Assembly: GCF_018324685.1 (NCBI RefSeq)
Contig: NZ_AP023354.1
Location: 2,480,001-2,544,000 of the forward strand
Length of the DNA stretch: 64,000 nucleotides
Direction of reading: 5' to 3'
Source: Actinocatenispora sera
GTDB taxonomy: Bacteria; Actinomycetota; Actinomycetes; Mycobacteriales; Micromonosporaceae
Shown here: positions 23,325-32,033 of the stretch, piece by piece
Position numbering within the stretch: position 1 is the stretch's first letter
Layout of the letters: each line of letters starts with the position of its first letter
The notes under the pieces: generated by a model
What the model was told of the DNA's origin: nothing
What the model saw: the letters and a program-made list of their open reading frames with translations, nothing else
Database searches by the model: none
Made by a program: the position numbers and the translations under genes

Positions 23325-24617
23325 TCAGTGGAAGACGATCTCCGGGTCGGCCGGGTCGGGCCGGTCCAGGATCGGTTCGTCGCGGCCACGCAGGTGACGG
23401 TCGACGAACGCGGTGACGTACCGGCGGGTCAGCTGCACCGAGCGGGCCCCGCTGACCGCACCGAGCGGCGGCTCGCCGAGCTGGTCGTTGAGCAGCGCCA
23501 GGTCGGTGAACGTGAAGTGCTCCGAGCCGCTGATCGTCAGCCACCGGTGCCAGCCGGTCAGGCTTTCGGCCAGCGCGTCCCACTTCGCGTCGTCGCCGGG
23601 CAGGTGGTGCGCCGACGACCCGAACAGCAGGAACGGCCGGTCCAGGCCACCCTCGGGTGCCGGTACGTGCGGGGTGCCGTCCAGGTTGATCCCGGCGTCG
23701 ATGCGGCGGTCGGCGGCCATCGCGACCGAGGCGGTCGCGCCGCCGACCGAGTGGCCGACCGTCGCGATCCGGGACGCGTCGATCCGCGTCGACCAGCGCC
23801 ACGCCGGGTGCCGGCCGGTCAGCTCGTCCAGTACGAACCGCACGTCGGCGACCCGGCTGCCGACCACGTCGGCACCCGCGGCGCCGCAGGAGCGGCAGGT
23901 GTCCAGCTCACCGCCCGGGTAGGTGGTGGCGACCGACTCGTACCGGTGGTCGACGGCGGCCACCAGGTAACCGTGGCTGGCGAGATCCTCGGCGACCGCG
24001 GTCAGCGTCGCCGCCGGCTGGGTGTACCCGGGCGACAGCACGACGAGCGGCCGCCGGCCGGGAAGCGGCGGGGCGTCCGCGATGGAGTGCGTGCGTACGG
24101 TGCTCAGCGCGTCCGGAGCCACGTCGTCGAGGTGGTCCTCGGCGAGCAGCGCCGCCGACTCGGCCGGGGACAGGTAGGGCGCGGTACTGCCGTGCCGGTG
24201 CGCGGTCGGGTACCGCATCGTCACGACCAGCCGCCGCGGCCCGGCCGACGGTACCCACGGATCGGTGCGGTCGGTGTCCACCAGGTCGAGCCGGTCGACC
24301 CCGACCGGGTACCGGCCGCTCGGCGCCGGCAGCGCGAGCTGGCTGCCGCCGGTGTCCCGGTGCGCCGGTGCCGCCGCGGTGGCGGTCGGCGCCAGCGCCG
24401 CGGCCGGCGCGGCGAGTAGCGCGGCGACCGCCAGCGCGCCGACCGTCCGCCGGGCACCCCGGCGGCGGGCCCGCCCGGTACCGGGGGATCGATCGGCGGC
24501 CCGGATGTGTTCGGTTTCGGCGGAGCTGATGGGCTCGGGATCGGGCGATCGGGTGGTCGTGGCGCGGTGGAACGGGCCAGGCCGGTCGGGTCGCGGTCGA
24601 TGTCGTGGTGTGTTCAT
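23325..24617 (-). CDS. secreted alpha/beta hydrolase, PAF-acetylhydrolase/lipase-like
   Basis: A 430-residue hydrolase with an unusually long basic N-region (about 60 residues, ending R-R-R-G-A-R-R) before a hydrophobic, alanine-rich signal segment. The nucleophile elbow is V-G-H-S-V-G-G-A-T-A. The oxyanion strand L-V-V-L-S-P-G-Y and late G-S-E-H-F-T-F (histidine) complete the triad layout of platelet-activating-factor acetylhydrolase-like and actinobacterial secreted lipases. C-R-S-C could form a disulfide outside the cell. ATG 24617 is the first plausible start. It is divergent from the sensor kinase at 24748 and may be its target (inference). Confidence 0.8.
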   Translation of the reverse strand: MNTPRHRPRPDRPGPFHRATTTRSPDPEPISSAETEHIRAADRSPGTGRARRRGARRTVGALAVAALLAAPAAALAPTATAAAPAHRDTGGSQLALPAPSGRYPVGVDRLDLVDTDRTDPWVPSAGPRRLVVTMRYPTAHRHGSTAPYLSPAESAALLAEDHLDDVAPDALSTVRTHSIADAPPLPGRRPLVVLSPGYTQPAATLTAVAEDLASHGYLVAAVDHRYESVATTYPGGELDTCRSCGAAGADVVGSRVADVRFVLDELTGRHPAWRWSTRIDASRIATVGHSVGGATASVAMAADRRIDAGINLDGTPHVPAPEGGLDRPFLLFGSSAHHLPGDDAKWDALAESLTGWHRWLTISGSEHFTFTDLALLNDQLGEPPLGAVSGARSVQLTRRYVTAFVDRHLRGRDEPILDRPDPADPEIVFH

Positions 24618-24747
24618 GCCGGGATCGTCGATCGGCGGGCCGCCCGGTGTCGTCGGCCGGATGGCGGCGGTGGTGCCACTTTCGTCGTGGCCGGCGGTCG
24701 TCGATCGGCTGACGCCGGGTCGTGGCCGGCGTCCGTACGCTGGGGCG

Positions 24748-25941
24748 ATGCAGTACGTGGCGGGGCGGGCGACGGGCGGGGCGATCTTCGAGGCGGCCAG
24801 CGGGGCGCTGGTCCGGTGGTCGCCGGTGCTGGTGGGGCTCGGCGTGTTCGCGTTCTCCACCGCCGGGCTCGACCTCGGGCCGATCCCGGCGGACGCCAAG
24901 CACGGCTGGCTGCTGGCCGGTTGCGCGATGTGCGGCGCGGTGGCCGGCCTGGCCCGGTGGTGGCTGTGGCCGCTGTTCGTCCTGGCGCCGATCGCGCTGG
25001 TCGGTGTCCTGCTGTGGCCGCCGGTGGTGGTCGCCGCGTTCTACGCCGGGTACCGGCTGCGCGGCCGGCGACTGGTGGCGTTCGGTGCCGCTGCGGTGGC
25101 CGTCGAGGCGGCCTCGGCGCTGGTCAACCAGCTGATCGGCGGCTACCGGGCGGTGTGGGGGAGCGTGTCGAACACGCTGCTGGAGGTGATCGTGTTCGTG
25201 GCGCTGCCGATGGTGCTCGGACTGTGGCTCGTGGCCCGTCGCGGCCTGCTCGACGAGCTGCGCGACCGCGCCGACCGGGCCGAGCGCGAGCAGGCGGCGC
25301 GCGCCGAGGCGGCCCGGTCCACCGAGCGGGCGAGGATCGCCCGGGAGATGCACGACGTGGTGGCGCACCGGGTGTCGCTGATGGTGCTGCACGCGGGCGC
25401 GATCGAGGTGACCGCGACCGACGGCGAGGTGACCGCCGAAGCGGCGCTGATCCGTACCACCGGGCGGGCGGCGCTGACCGACCTGCGTGCGGTGCTCGGC
25501 GTGCTGCGTACCCGTACCGGCGAGTCCGGTACATCGCCGCAGCCCGGGCTGGCCGAGCTGCCGGCCCTGGTCGAGCAGTCCCGCTCCGCCGGGGTGCCGG
25601 TGACGCTGCACGTCGAGGCGGCCTCGGCGGGGGCGCCGGGCACCGTGCAGCGCACCGCGTACCGGGTGGTGCAGGAGGCGCTGACCAACGTGCACAAGCA
25701 CGCCGGCCGGGTGCCGACCGCGGTACGGGTGGCGGTGGCTGCCGGCGCCCTGACCGTCGAGGTCCGCAACGAACCGCCGGGGGAACCGGTCGAACCGGCG
25801 GTGTCCGGCCGGCTCGGGCTGGCCGGCCTGCGCGAGCGGGTGGCCCTGCTCGGCGGCGAGTGTCGCGCCGGCGCCGACCCGGATGGCGGCTTCACCGTTT
25901 CCGCGGTCCTGCCGGTACCGGCCGGGACGGCGGCGGCATGA
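24748..25941 (+). CDS. NarL/DesK-type sensor histidine kinase
   Basis: A 397-residue membrane kinase. Four or five N-terminal helices (residues 25-165) form the sensor, followed by a coiled segment and a HisKA_3 dimerisation helix with phospho-acceptor H202 in A-R-E-M-H-D-V-V-A-H. The ATPase domain has V-Q-E-A-L-T-N-V-H-K-H-A (N box) and G-L-A-G-L-R-E-R-V (G box). It phosphorylates the response regulator encoded next, whose ATG overlaps its stop by 4 bp. TACGCT (24736-24741) 6 nt before ATG 24748 suggests a leaderless mRNA and excludes the long upstream extension. The signal is unknown. Confidence 0.9.
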   Translation: MQYVAGRATGGAIFEAASGALVRWSPVLVGLGVFAFSTAGLDLGPIPADAKHGWLLAGCAMCGAVAGLARWWLWPLFVLAPIALVGVLLWPPVVVAAFYAGYRLRGRRLVAFGAAAVAVEAASALVNQLIGGYRAVWGSVSNTLLEVIVFVALPMVLGLWLVARRGLLDELRDRADRAEREQAARAEAARSTERARIAREMHDVVAHRVSLMVLHAGAIEVTATDGEVTAEAALIRTTGRAALTDLRAVLGVLRTRTGESGTSPQPGLAELPALVEQSRSAGVPVTLHVEAASAGAPGTVQRTAYRVVQEALTNVHKHAGRVPTAVRVAVAAGALTVEVRNEPPGEPVEPAVSGRLGLAGLRERVALLGGECRAGADPDGGFTVSAVLPVPAGTAAA

Positions 25942-26585
25942 TCCGGGTGCTGATCGTCGACGACGAGGCGCTGGTGCGTTCCGGGCTGCGGCTGATCCTG
26001 TCCGCGGCCGAGGATGTCCTGGTGGTGGCCGAGGCGGCGGACGGCGCGGCGGCGGTGGCCGCGGTCCACCGGCACCGACCGGACGTGGTGCTGATGGACG
26101 TCCGGATGCCCGGCACCGACGGGCTGACCGCGGCCGAGCAGCTGCATGCCCTGCCGCACCCGCCGTACGTGGTCATGCTGACCACCTTCGACGAGGACGA
26201 GTACGTGCACCGGGCGCTGCGCGCCGGTGCGGTCGGCTTCCTGCTCAAGGACACCCCGCCGACCGAGCTGGCCGGCGCGGTCCGCACCGTCGCGGCGGGC
26301 AACGCGATGCTCGCGCCCACCGTCACCCGGCGGCTGCTGGACGCCTTCGACGACCGGTACGCGGGGCGGGCCGCGGCGGCGGGCGCCCGGCTCGACGTGC
26401 TCACCGACCGCGAGCGCGAGGTCGCCGACGAGGTGGCAGAGGGGCGGTCGAACGCCGAGATCGCGCGTCGCCTGGGCACCACCGAGGCGACGGTCAAGAC
26501 GCACGTCAGCCGGATCCTGGCCAAGCTCGGCCTGGACAACCGCGTGCAGGCCGCGATCCTGGTCCGCGACGCCACCCACCGCTGA
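25938..26585 (+). CDS. NarL/FixJ-type response regulator
   Basis: A 215-residue two-domain regulator. The receiver has the acidic pair in V-D-D-E, phospho-acceptor D54 in L-M-D-V-R-M-P-G, T in M-L-T-T-F and K in L-L-K-D-T. The C-terminal LuxR-type helix-turn-helix reads L-T-D-R-E-R-E-V-A-D-E-V-A-E-G then N-A-E-I-A-R-R-L and V-K-T-H-V-S-R-I-L. ATG 25938 sits inside the kinase stop (ATGA overlap), so the pair is translationally coupled. Its regulon is unknown; the divergent hydrolase gene is the obvious nearby candidate. Confidence 0.93.
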   Translation: MIRVLIVDDEALVRSGLRLILSAAEDVLVVAEAADGAAAVAAVHRHRPDVVLMDVRMPGTDGLTAAEQLHALPHPPYVVMLTTFDEDEYVHRALRAGAVGFLLKDTPPTELAGAVRTVAAGNAMLAPTVTRRLLDAFDDRYAGRAAAAGARLDVLTDREREVADEVAEGRSNAEIARRLGTTEATVKTHVSRILAKLGLDNRVQAAILVRDATHR

Positions 26586-26621
26586 CCCCGCCGCCGGGTG
26601 GCGCGGGGATAGGTTGGGGCG

Positions 26622-27545
26622 GTGCGGGAGGCGGCGATGGTGGCGGCGGAGCTGGTGCCGGACCGGCGGGTGGCCGCGTGGCCGGTGCGCAAGCTGTGGG
26701 TGCGCGGGCTGGCCAGCCGGATGCGGGTGATCGGCGAGTCCGGCGACACCCCGATCGCGTACGTGCACGGGCTCGGCGGTTCGGCGCTCGACTGGACCAT
26801 GCTGGGCGGCCTGCTCGCGCCGCGCCGCGGGTACGCGCTGGATCTGCCCGGGTTCGGCGGCAGCGCGCCGCTGCGCCGGTGCACGCTGCCGGCGCTGGCT
26901 GGGCACGTGGCGGCCTGGCTCGCCGGGCTCGACGGCCCGGTGCACCTGGTCGGCAACTCGCTCGGCGGTGCGGTCACGGTGCGGGTCGCCGCCGCGTACC
27001 CGGAGCTGGTCCGCAGCCTGACCCTGATCTCGCCCGCGATGCCGTTCCACCGGCCGTGGCAGTCGCAGCTCGGTCCGCTGGTGCCGGCTGCCTGGCTGCC
27101 CGGTGCGGCGCAGGCGCTGGCGGTCTCGATGCGCCGGCTCGGCCCGGCCGGCCTGACCCGGCAGTCGTTGGACAACTGCATGGCGCAGCCCGACACGGTC
27201 ACCGCCGAGCTGCTGGACGCGTTCGTCGCCGAGGCCGGCGAGTGGTTGACCACGCCCTGGCACGCCGACGTGTACCTGCGCACGTTTCGCTCGCTGCTCG
27301 TCGACTTCCTGCGCGGCGGTACGGACACGCTCTGGTCGGCCGCCGCCCGCATCACCGCGCCGACGCTGGTGGTGTGGGGCCGCGGCGACCGGTTGGTGCC
27401 GGTGCGGCTGGCCGAGCGGCTGGCCGCAACCATCCCCGACGCCCGCCTGCACACCCTCGACGGTGTCGGCCACGTCGCGCAGCTGGAGAGTCCGCGTACG
27501 GTGGCGCGTGCCCTGCTCGCCCTCGTCACGACCCCGCCGGGCTGA
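26622..27545 (+). CDS. alpha/beta-fold hydrolase
   Basis: A 307-residue cytoplasmic hydrolase. V-H-G-L-G-G-S gives the oxyanion loop, G-N-S-L-G-G-A the nucleophile serine, V-V-W-G-R-G-D-R-L-V-P the acid and V-G-H-V-A-Q-L-E the histidine. The substrate cannot be deduced; esterases, C-C hydrolases and haloperoxidase-like proteins share this plan. TAGGTT at 26610-26615, 6 nt before GTG 26622, suggests a leaderless start, although ATG 26637 with GGGAGG upstream is possible. The conserved actinobacterial order hydrolase, DUF3152 protein, moeZ is seen downstream. Confidence 0.85.
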   Translation: MREAAMVAAELVPDRRVAAWPVRKLWVRGLASRMRVIGESGDTPIAYVHGLGGSALDWTMLGGLLAPRRGYALDLPGFGGSAPLRRCTLPALAGHVAAWLAGLDGPVHLVGNSLGGAVTVRVAAAYPELVRSLTLISPAMPFHRPWQSQLGPLVPAAWLPGAAQALAVSMRRLGPAGLTRQSLDNCMAQPDTVTAELLDAFVAEAGEWLTTPWHADVYLRTFRSLLVDFLRGGTDTLWSAAARITAPTLVVWGRGDRLVPVRLAERLAATIPDARLHTLDGVGHVAQLESPRTVARALLALVTTPPG

Positions 27546-27638
27546 TCGAGCCCCCCAATCCCGTCGATACGGTGAGAAACGTCGCTGCTTCGTGTCGTGG
27601 CGCGATCGCACAGGTGGTTCGTGGCACCCTGAGCTGCA

Positions 27639-28541
27639 ATGTCAGCCCCGACGCGGCCACGCCCACGCAGCGGGACGGCAGCCCGGGTCGACGCCCGGCT
27701 GCTCGCCCGGCAGCGCATGCTGCGCCGGCGTCGCCGAACGTTCCTGCTGGTGGTGCTGCTGGTCGCGGTGGTCCTGGTGGCCGTCGACCTGGTGCAGGGC
27801 GGCACGAAGGATCCGCAGCACAGCGCCGCCGCGGTGGCGAAGTCGCCGACGACGCTGGCCAGCGAGGCCCCGGTACGCCAGCACAGCGCGTCGCCGACGC
27901 CGAGCGCGTCGGCGCGTGCCGAGACGGTGCGGTACCCGAAGGACGGGTCGGGGAAGTTCGTCACCGCCCCCGGCACCAGCAAGGTGTATGGGCACGCCGG
28001 CACGTTGCTGCGCTTCCAGGTGCAGGTGGAATCCGACATCAAGGGCATCGACGTGTCGGGGTTCGCCGACCGGGTGGTGTCGATCCTGGGTGCGAAGCAG
28101 GGGTGGACCGCCGGCGGCGACTGGCGGTTCCAGCGGGTGGGACCCGGTACCTCGACCGACTTCGTGCTGCACCTGGTCACGCCCGGTACCCGGGACGCGA
28201 TGTGCCACGACGATCCGGACGGCTACACCTCGTGCCGGTACCAGAACGACGTGATGATCAACGTGTCCCGCTGGGTGCACGGCGTGCCCTACTACAAGAG
28301 TCTGAGCGACTACCGGGACTACGCGATCAGCCACGAGGTGGGGCACCGGCTGGGCCACGGCCACCAGCTGTGCCCGGGCAAGGGCAGGAAGGCCCCGACG
28401 ATGCAGCAGCAGACGCTCGGCCTGCACGGCTGCGTACCGAACCCGTGGCCGTATCCGAACGGCAAGCTCTACCAGGGCCCGGAGGGCGACTACTCGCAGT
28501 CGGACATCCCGAAGGACCCGGCCAGCTACTACACGGACTGA
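27639..28541 (+). CDS. DUF3152 membrane-anchored putative zinc metalloprotease
   Basis: A 300-residue protein with a basic N-terminus, one membrane helix (about 34-50), a low-complexity spacer and an extracytoplasmic DUF3152 domain. The metzincin-like motif H-E-V-G-H-R-L-G-H-G-H (residues 232-242) supplies zinc ligands and the general base; C-H-D-D and C-R-Y-Q, then later C-P-G and G-C-V-P, offer disulfides. The family is almost confined to actinobacteria and its substrate is not known. Position next to moeZ is conserved. I infer a surface protease, but activity is not established for the family as far as I know. Confidence 0.88.
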   Translation: MSAPTRPRPRSGTAARVDARLLARQRMLRRRRRTFLLVVLLVAVVLVAVDLVQGGTKDPQHSAAAVAKSPTTLASEAPVRQHSASPTPSASARAETVRYPKDGSGKFVTAPGTSKVYGHAGTLLRFQVQVESDIKGIDVSGFADRVVSILGAKQGWTAGGDWRFQRVGPGTSTDFVLHLVTPGTRDAMCHDDPDGYTSCRYQNDVMINVSRWVHGVPYYKSLSDYRDYAISHEVGHRLGHGHQLCPGKGRKAPTMQQQTLGLHGCVPNPWPYPNGKLYQGPEGDYSQSDIPKDPASYYTD

Positions 28542-28653
28542 TCCGCCCCGACCGGCCACTGGGACGGGTGGCGGAGGTCATGGGCGACCACCGTGCCGGC
28601 GAGCAACAATGTTCGATGAACGTCAACCCGTACCCGAGCCACGGAGGAGACCC

Positions 28654-29835
28654 GTGTCGCTCCCACCGCTCGTCGAGCCCGCCGCGGAGTTGTCCGTGGA
28701 CGAGGTCCGGCGCTACTCCCGGCATCTGATCATCCCGGACGTCGCCATGGACGGCCAGAAGCGGCTGAAGAACGCGAAGGTGCTGTGTGTCGGCGCGGGC
28801 GGGCTCGGCTCTCCGGCTCTGCTCTACCTGGCGGCGGCCGGCGTCGGCACCCTCGGCGTGATCGACTTCGACACCGTCGACGAGTCGAACCTGCAGCGCC
28901 AGATCATCCACGGCGTGTCCGACATCGGCAAGTCGAAGGCGCAGTCGGCGAAGGAGTCGATCGCCGAGATCAACCCGCTGGTCGAAGTCGTGGTGCACGA
29001 CGAGCAGCTGACCATCGACAACGTGATGGACATCTTCGCCGGCTACGACCTGATCGTGGACGGCACCGACAACTTCGCCACCCGGTACATGGTGAACGAC
29101 GCCGCGGTGCTGCTCGGCAAGCCGTACGTGTGGGGTTCGATCTACCGGTTCGACGGCCAGGCCAGCGTGTTCTGGGCCGAGCACGGCCCCTGCTACCGCT
29201 GCCTGTACCCGGTGCCGCCGCCGCCCGGGATGGTGCCGTCCTGCGCCGAGGGCGGCGTGCTCGGGGTGCTGTGCGCCTCGATCGGTTCGGTCCAGGTCAA
29301 CGAGGCGATCAAGCTGATCACCGGCATCGGTGACCCGCTGGTCGGCCGGCTGATGGTGTACGACGCGCTGGAGATGTCGTACCGCGACATCAAGGTGCGC
29401 AAGGACCCGAACTGCCCGCTGTGCGGCGAGCACCCGACCCAGACGGCGCTGCTGGAGGACTACGAGGACTTCTGCGGCGCGGTGTCCACCGAGGCGGCCG
29501 AGGCGGTGCAGGGTTCGACGATCACCGCCACCGAGCTGAAGGAGTGGCAGGACGCCGGCAAGGACTTCCTGCTGGTCGACGTGCGGGAGCCGGCCGAGTT
29601 CGAGATCATCCGGATTCCCGGTTCGGTGCTGATCCCGAAGGGCGACATCCTGTCCGGCGAGGCGCTCGCGACGCTGCCGCAGGACAAGCAGATCGTGCTG
29701 CACTGCAAGTCGGGGGCGCGCTCGGCCGAGGCGCTCGCCGCGCTGAAGGCGGCCGGCTTCCGGGACGCGGTGCACGTGCAGGGCGGGGTGCTCGCCTGGC
29801 AGGCCCAGGTGGACCCGAGCCTGCCGACGTACTGA
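28654..29835 (+). CDS. moeZ: MoeZ: adenylyltransferase/sulfurtransferase
   Basis: A 393-residue two-domain enzyme. The E1-like ThiF domain (about 20-255) has G-A-G-G-L-G-S-P-A-L-L for ATP, the D-F-D-x-V-D-x-S-N-L-Q-R-Q-I segment and zinc-binding C-Y-R-C plus C-P-L-C. The rhodanese domain (about 285-393) ends with H-C-K-S-G-A-R-S-A, active-site C351. In actinobacteria MoeZ adenylates sulfur-carrier proteins and loads them with sulfur for molybdopterin, thio-template and cysteine-type pathways. GTG 28654 has GGAGGA 5 nt upstream; an in-frame ATG at 28609 lacks this. A 16-bp perfect hairpin follows. Confidence 0.93.
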   Translation: MSLPPLVEPAAELSVDEVRRYSRHLIIPDVAMDGQKRLKNAKVLCVGAGGLGSPALLYLAAAGVGTLGVIDFDTVDESNLQRQIIHGVSDIGKSKAQSAKESIAEINPLVEVVVHDEQLTIDNVMDIFAGYDLIVDGTDNFATRYMVNDAAVLLGKPYVWGSIYRFDGQASVFWAEHGPCYRCLYPVPPPPGMVPSCAEGGVLGVLCASIGSVQVNEAIKLITGIGDPLVGRLMVYDALEMSYRDIKVRKDPNCPLCGEHPTQTALLEDYEDFCGAVSTEAAEAVQGSTITATELKEWQDAGKDFLLVDVREPAEFEIIRIPGSVLIPKGDILSGEALATLPQDKQIVLHCKSGARSAEALAALKAAGFRDAVHVQGGVLAWQAQVDPSLPTY

Positions 29836-29850
29836 CCGGTTGGCGCATCG

Positions 29851-29886
29851 CGCGGGGCCCGGATCCGGCTGGATCCGGGCCCCGCG
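29851..29886. terminator. 16-bp perfect hairpin after moeZ
   Basis: CGCGGGGCCCGGATCC pairs with 29871-29886 around GGCT. The 232 bases from here to the next start hold AT-richer promoter-like DNA (TTGATT at about 29977, TTAAAGT at about 30001) but no gene. Confidence 0.85.
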
Positions 29887-30118
29887 TCGTTCGATGCGGT
29901 CATCCCCATCCGATGACGCTGCGCGGGTTGGTCGCGGTCAAAGTCCTGTTCGTCCGGTATGTAATCGCTGTGCGGTTGATTGATGCCGAGTGAGACGCGG
30001 TTAAAGTCCAACCAACCGACGATTAACACCGATCCTCGAACCCTGGCGCCGGCCGCGCCGCACACTAGCTTTCGGGGAGGGCGTCACCTGGCGCCGGGGG
30101 ATCGCTAGGAGCGTTGCG

Positions 30119-30868
30119 GTGCATGCGTCGCAGTACAACCACATGGCCCAGTCGATGGCGAAGTACCTGCCGAAGGACCGGCATCTGGACGTGCTGGAGC
30201 TCGGCTCGGGTACGTCGCCGAAGCAGATCGTGACGCACCGGTCGCTGCTGGAGGGGATCGACTACAGCTATCTCGGGGTGGACGTGCGGCCCGCGCCGAA
30301 CGTGGACCGGGTGATGCGGCAGCCGTACTCGATCCCGGCCAGGTCGCGGTCGGCGGACGTGGTGGTGTCCGGCTCGGTGTTCGAGCACGTGCCGTTCTTC
30401 TGGGCCTCGATCCTGGAGATCGCCCGGGTACTGCGGCCCGGCGGGTTGCTGTTCTTCACGGTGCCCTCGCGCGGCCACAAGCACAGCCCGATCGACTGCT
30501 GGCGGATGTACCCGGACGGGATCCGGGCGCTCGCGGCGGCGTCCCGGCTCACCCTGCTCGACGTGCACACCCACTTCCCGCCGCGGACCAGAGAGAACAA
30601 CCGGCACGACTACGCCCGGATCGACGCCGTGGGCGACTACTGGGGCGACACCGTCGCGGTGTTCCGCAAACCGGTCCGGTACGCGCCGTCGATGCGGCTG
30701 GTGCGGCCGGTGGTGCGCTGGTGGGCGAACCGCTCGGCTCGGCCCGGCCCACTTGGCGAGACGCCGGAGCGGCCGGCGTCGCGGTGCCGGATCTTCGCCG
30801 GCGGCGAGCAGCCGTGGGAGCAGGCGCTGGCGACGTCCCGGTCGCGGGAACACGTCTCGACGTCGTGA
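30119..30868 (+). CDS. class I SAM-dependent methyltransferase
   Basis: A 249-residue methyltransferase. Motif I is V-L-E-L-G-S-G-T-S-P (about residues 25-34), followed by Y-L-G-V-D-V-R-P-A-P-N-V-D; A-D-V-V-V-S-G-S-V-F-E-H-V is motif IV and V-L-R-P-G-G-L-L-F-F follows. The P-S-R-G-H-K-H-S-P-I-D-C-W-R-M-Y-P segment occurs in methyltransferases of polysaccharide and glycan clusters, but no such cluster is present here. AGGAG at 30107-30111 supports GTG 30119. The C-terminal 50 residues are basic and probably not part of the core. Confidence 0.82.
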   Translation: MHASQYNHMAQSMAKYLPKDRHLDVLELGSGTSPKQIVTHRSLLEGIDYSYLGVDVRPAPNVDRVMRQPYSIPARSRSADVVVSGSVFEHVPFFWASILEIARVLRPGGLLFFTVPSRGHKHSPIDCWRMYPDGIRALAAASRLTLLDVHTHFPPRTRENNRHDYARIDAVGDYWGDTVAVFRKPVRYAPSMRLVRPVVRWWANRSARPGPLGETPERPASRCRIFAGGEQPWEQALATSRSREHVSTS

Positions 30869-31018
30869 CCGCGGGCCGGTCCGATGACGCCCGCGGGCCG
30901 CGCCGAGCCACGCCGCTCGGTGGGGGCGCGGGGCGGGCCGCGGGCGGCCCGCGCGGGATCCGGAGGATTCCGTCGGTGGACCTCACACCCGCTTGACACC
31001 CGCCGGCATGATCATGTC

Positions 31019-31606
31019 GTGCCGCCGAACCTGCCGACCGCCTGCCGGGCGTTGACCGCTGCCGACCAGCCCGGATTCGCCACCGCACTGTCCACTGTGT
31101 ACGAACAGATCGCCGCCGCGACGCCCGCCGACCGGCAGGCCGCGATGGTCCACCTCAGCGGCCGGCTGGAGCTGCTCGACCCCGCCCCGGCGAGCTGGGC
31201 GGCCACCGTCGTCGCCCTGCTCACCGAGTACGGTGCCGATCCCGCGGCGGCCGTGCCACCGGTGCTGGGGTGCCTGAAGACCGTCGCCGAGGGCGCCGGC
31301 TACTTCGCCGACGCCTGGTACGAGGTGAGCGACGAGCCGCTGCCCGACCCGGCCGGCGTGCCCGACCGGCGGATCCGGCGGCTGCTGGAGCGTGGCCTGG
31401 GCGACGCGACCGAGGTGGTGCTGGAGGCCTGGGCGAGCCTGCCGCGCTGGGCCGCCGCCGCGCTCGCGGTGCTGCGCGTGGTGGTGCCGCCGGACGGCCC
31501 GGACACCGCGCAGCTGGTGCGCGCGGTGACCGGCGCCGAGCCGTACTGTGCGGATCTCGCCCCGGTTCGCCGGCTGCTCACCGAACCCGCCACCGTCCCG
31601 ATCTGA
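31019..31606 (+). CDS. hypothetical helical protein
   Basis: A 195-residue protein that I do not recognise. It is alanine/leucine-rich and predicted mostly helical, with an odd pair of Y-F-A-D-A-W-Y-E-V and L-E-A-W-A-S-L-P-R-W segments and no signal peptide, metal motif or membrane helix. GTG 31019 was chosen because upstream codons (to 30884) lack the bias of the rest; TTGACA at 30993-30998 may be a -35. It precedes the alkyltransferase-like gene by 29 bp, but that gene has its own -10 box, so they need not form an operon. Confidence 0.65.
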   Translation: MPPNLPTACRALTAADQPGFATALSTVYEQIAAATPADRQAAMVHLSGRLELLDPAPASWAATVVALLTEYGADPAAAVPPVLGCLKTVAEGAGYFADAWYEVSDEPLPDPAGVPDRRIRRLLERGLGDATEVVLEAWASLPRWAAAALAVLRVVVPPDGPDTAQLVRAVTGAEPYCADLAPVRRLLTEPATVPI

Positions 31607-31635
31607 CCGGCCGCCGCGGGCAGTACCGTCTGGGC

Positions 31636-31944
31636 ATGGAACTGCCGGATCACGCGGACGCGGTGTTGAGCGTCGTCGAGTCGATCCCGCCGGGCCGCGT
31701 CATGTCGTACGGGGCGATCGCCGACGTGGTGCGCGCGCAGGGCGGCGTGGCGTCGGCGCGCTCGGTCGGCACGGTGATGGCCCGCTACGGCGGCATGGTG
31801 TGCTGGTACCGGGTGGTCAACTCGGTGGGGCGCACGCCGCTGGGGCACGAGCTGCGGGCCCGGGCGCTGCTGGCCGCCGAGGGGGTGCCGTTTCGCGGTG
31901 ACCGGGTCGACATGCGCGCTGCCGCCTGGTACCCGGAGGACTGA
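31636..31944 (+). CDS. alkyltransferase-like (ATL) DNA-binding protein, MGMT family
   Basis: A 102-residue protein matching the C-terminal DNA-binding domain of O6-alkylguanine-DNA alkyltransferase: I-P-P-G-R-V-M-S-Y-G-A-I-A, A-R-S-V-G-T-V-M-A-R and W-Y-R-V-V-N. The active-site P-C-H-R of true alkyltransferases is replaced by C-W-Y-R, so the acceptor cysteine is tryptophan (W57). Such ATL proteins bind alkylated guanine and hand it to nucleotide excision repair. TACCGT at 31624-31629, 6 nt before ATG 31636, indicates a leaderless transcript. Confidence 0.88.
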   Translation: MELPDHADAVLSVVESIPPGRVMSYGAIADVVRAQGGVASARSVGTVMARYGGMVCWYRVVNSVGRTPLGHELRARALLAAEGVPFRGDRVDMRAAAWYPED

Positions 31945-31986
31945 CTGTCCACTATGGACAACAAGGTTCGGACCGGCAACGCGACG

Positions 31987-32017
31987 GCGGCCCGCCGGAA
32001 CGGATCCGGCGGGCCGC
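31987..32017. terminator. 13-bp perfect hairpin between convergent genes
   Basis: GCGGCCCGCCGGA pairs with TCCGGCGGGCCGC around 5 nt. A separate small dyad, TGTCCACTATGGACA, lies at 31946-31960. Confidence 0.8.
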
Positions 32018-32033
32018 GGTGTCGGTGCGGTGC

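Noticed and set aside
24265-24747. Upstream extension of the sensor kinase frame
   Set aside because: It overlaps the divergent hydrolase N-terminus and is low-complexity; TACGCT directly before ATG 24748 marks the start.
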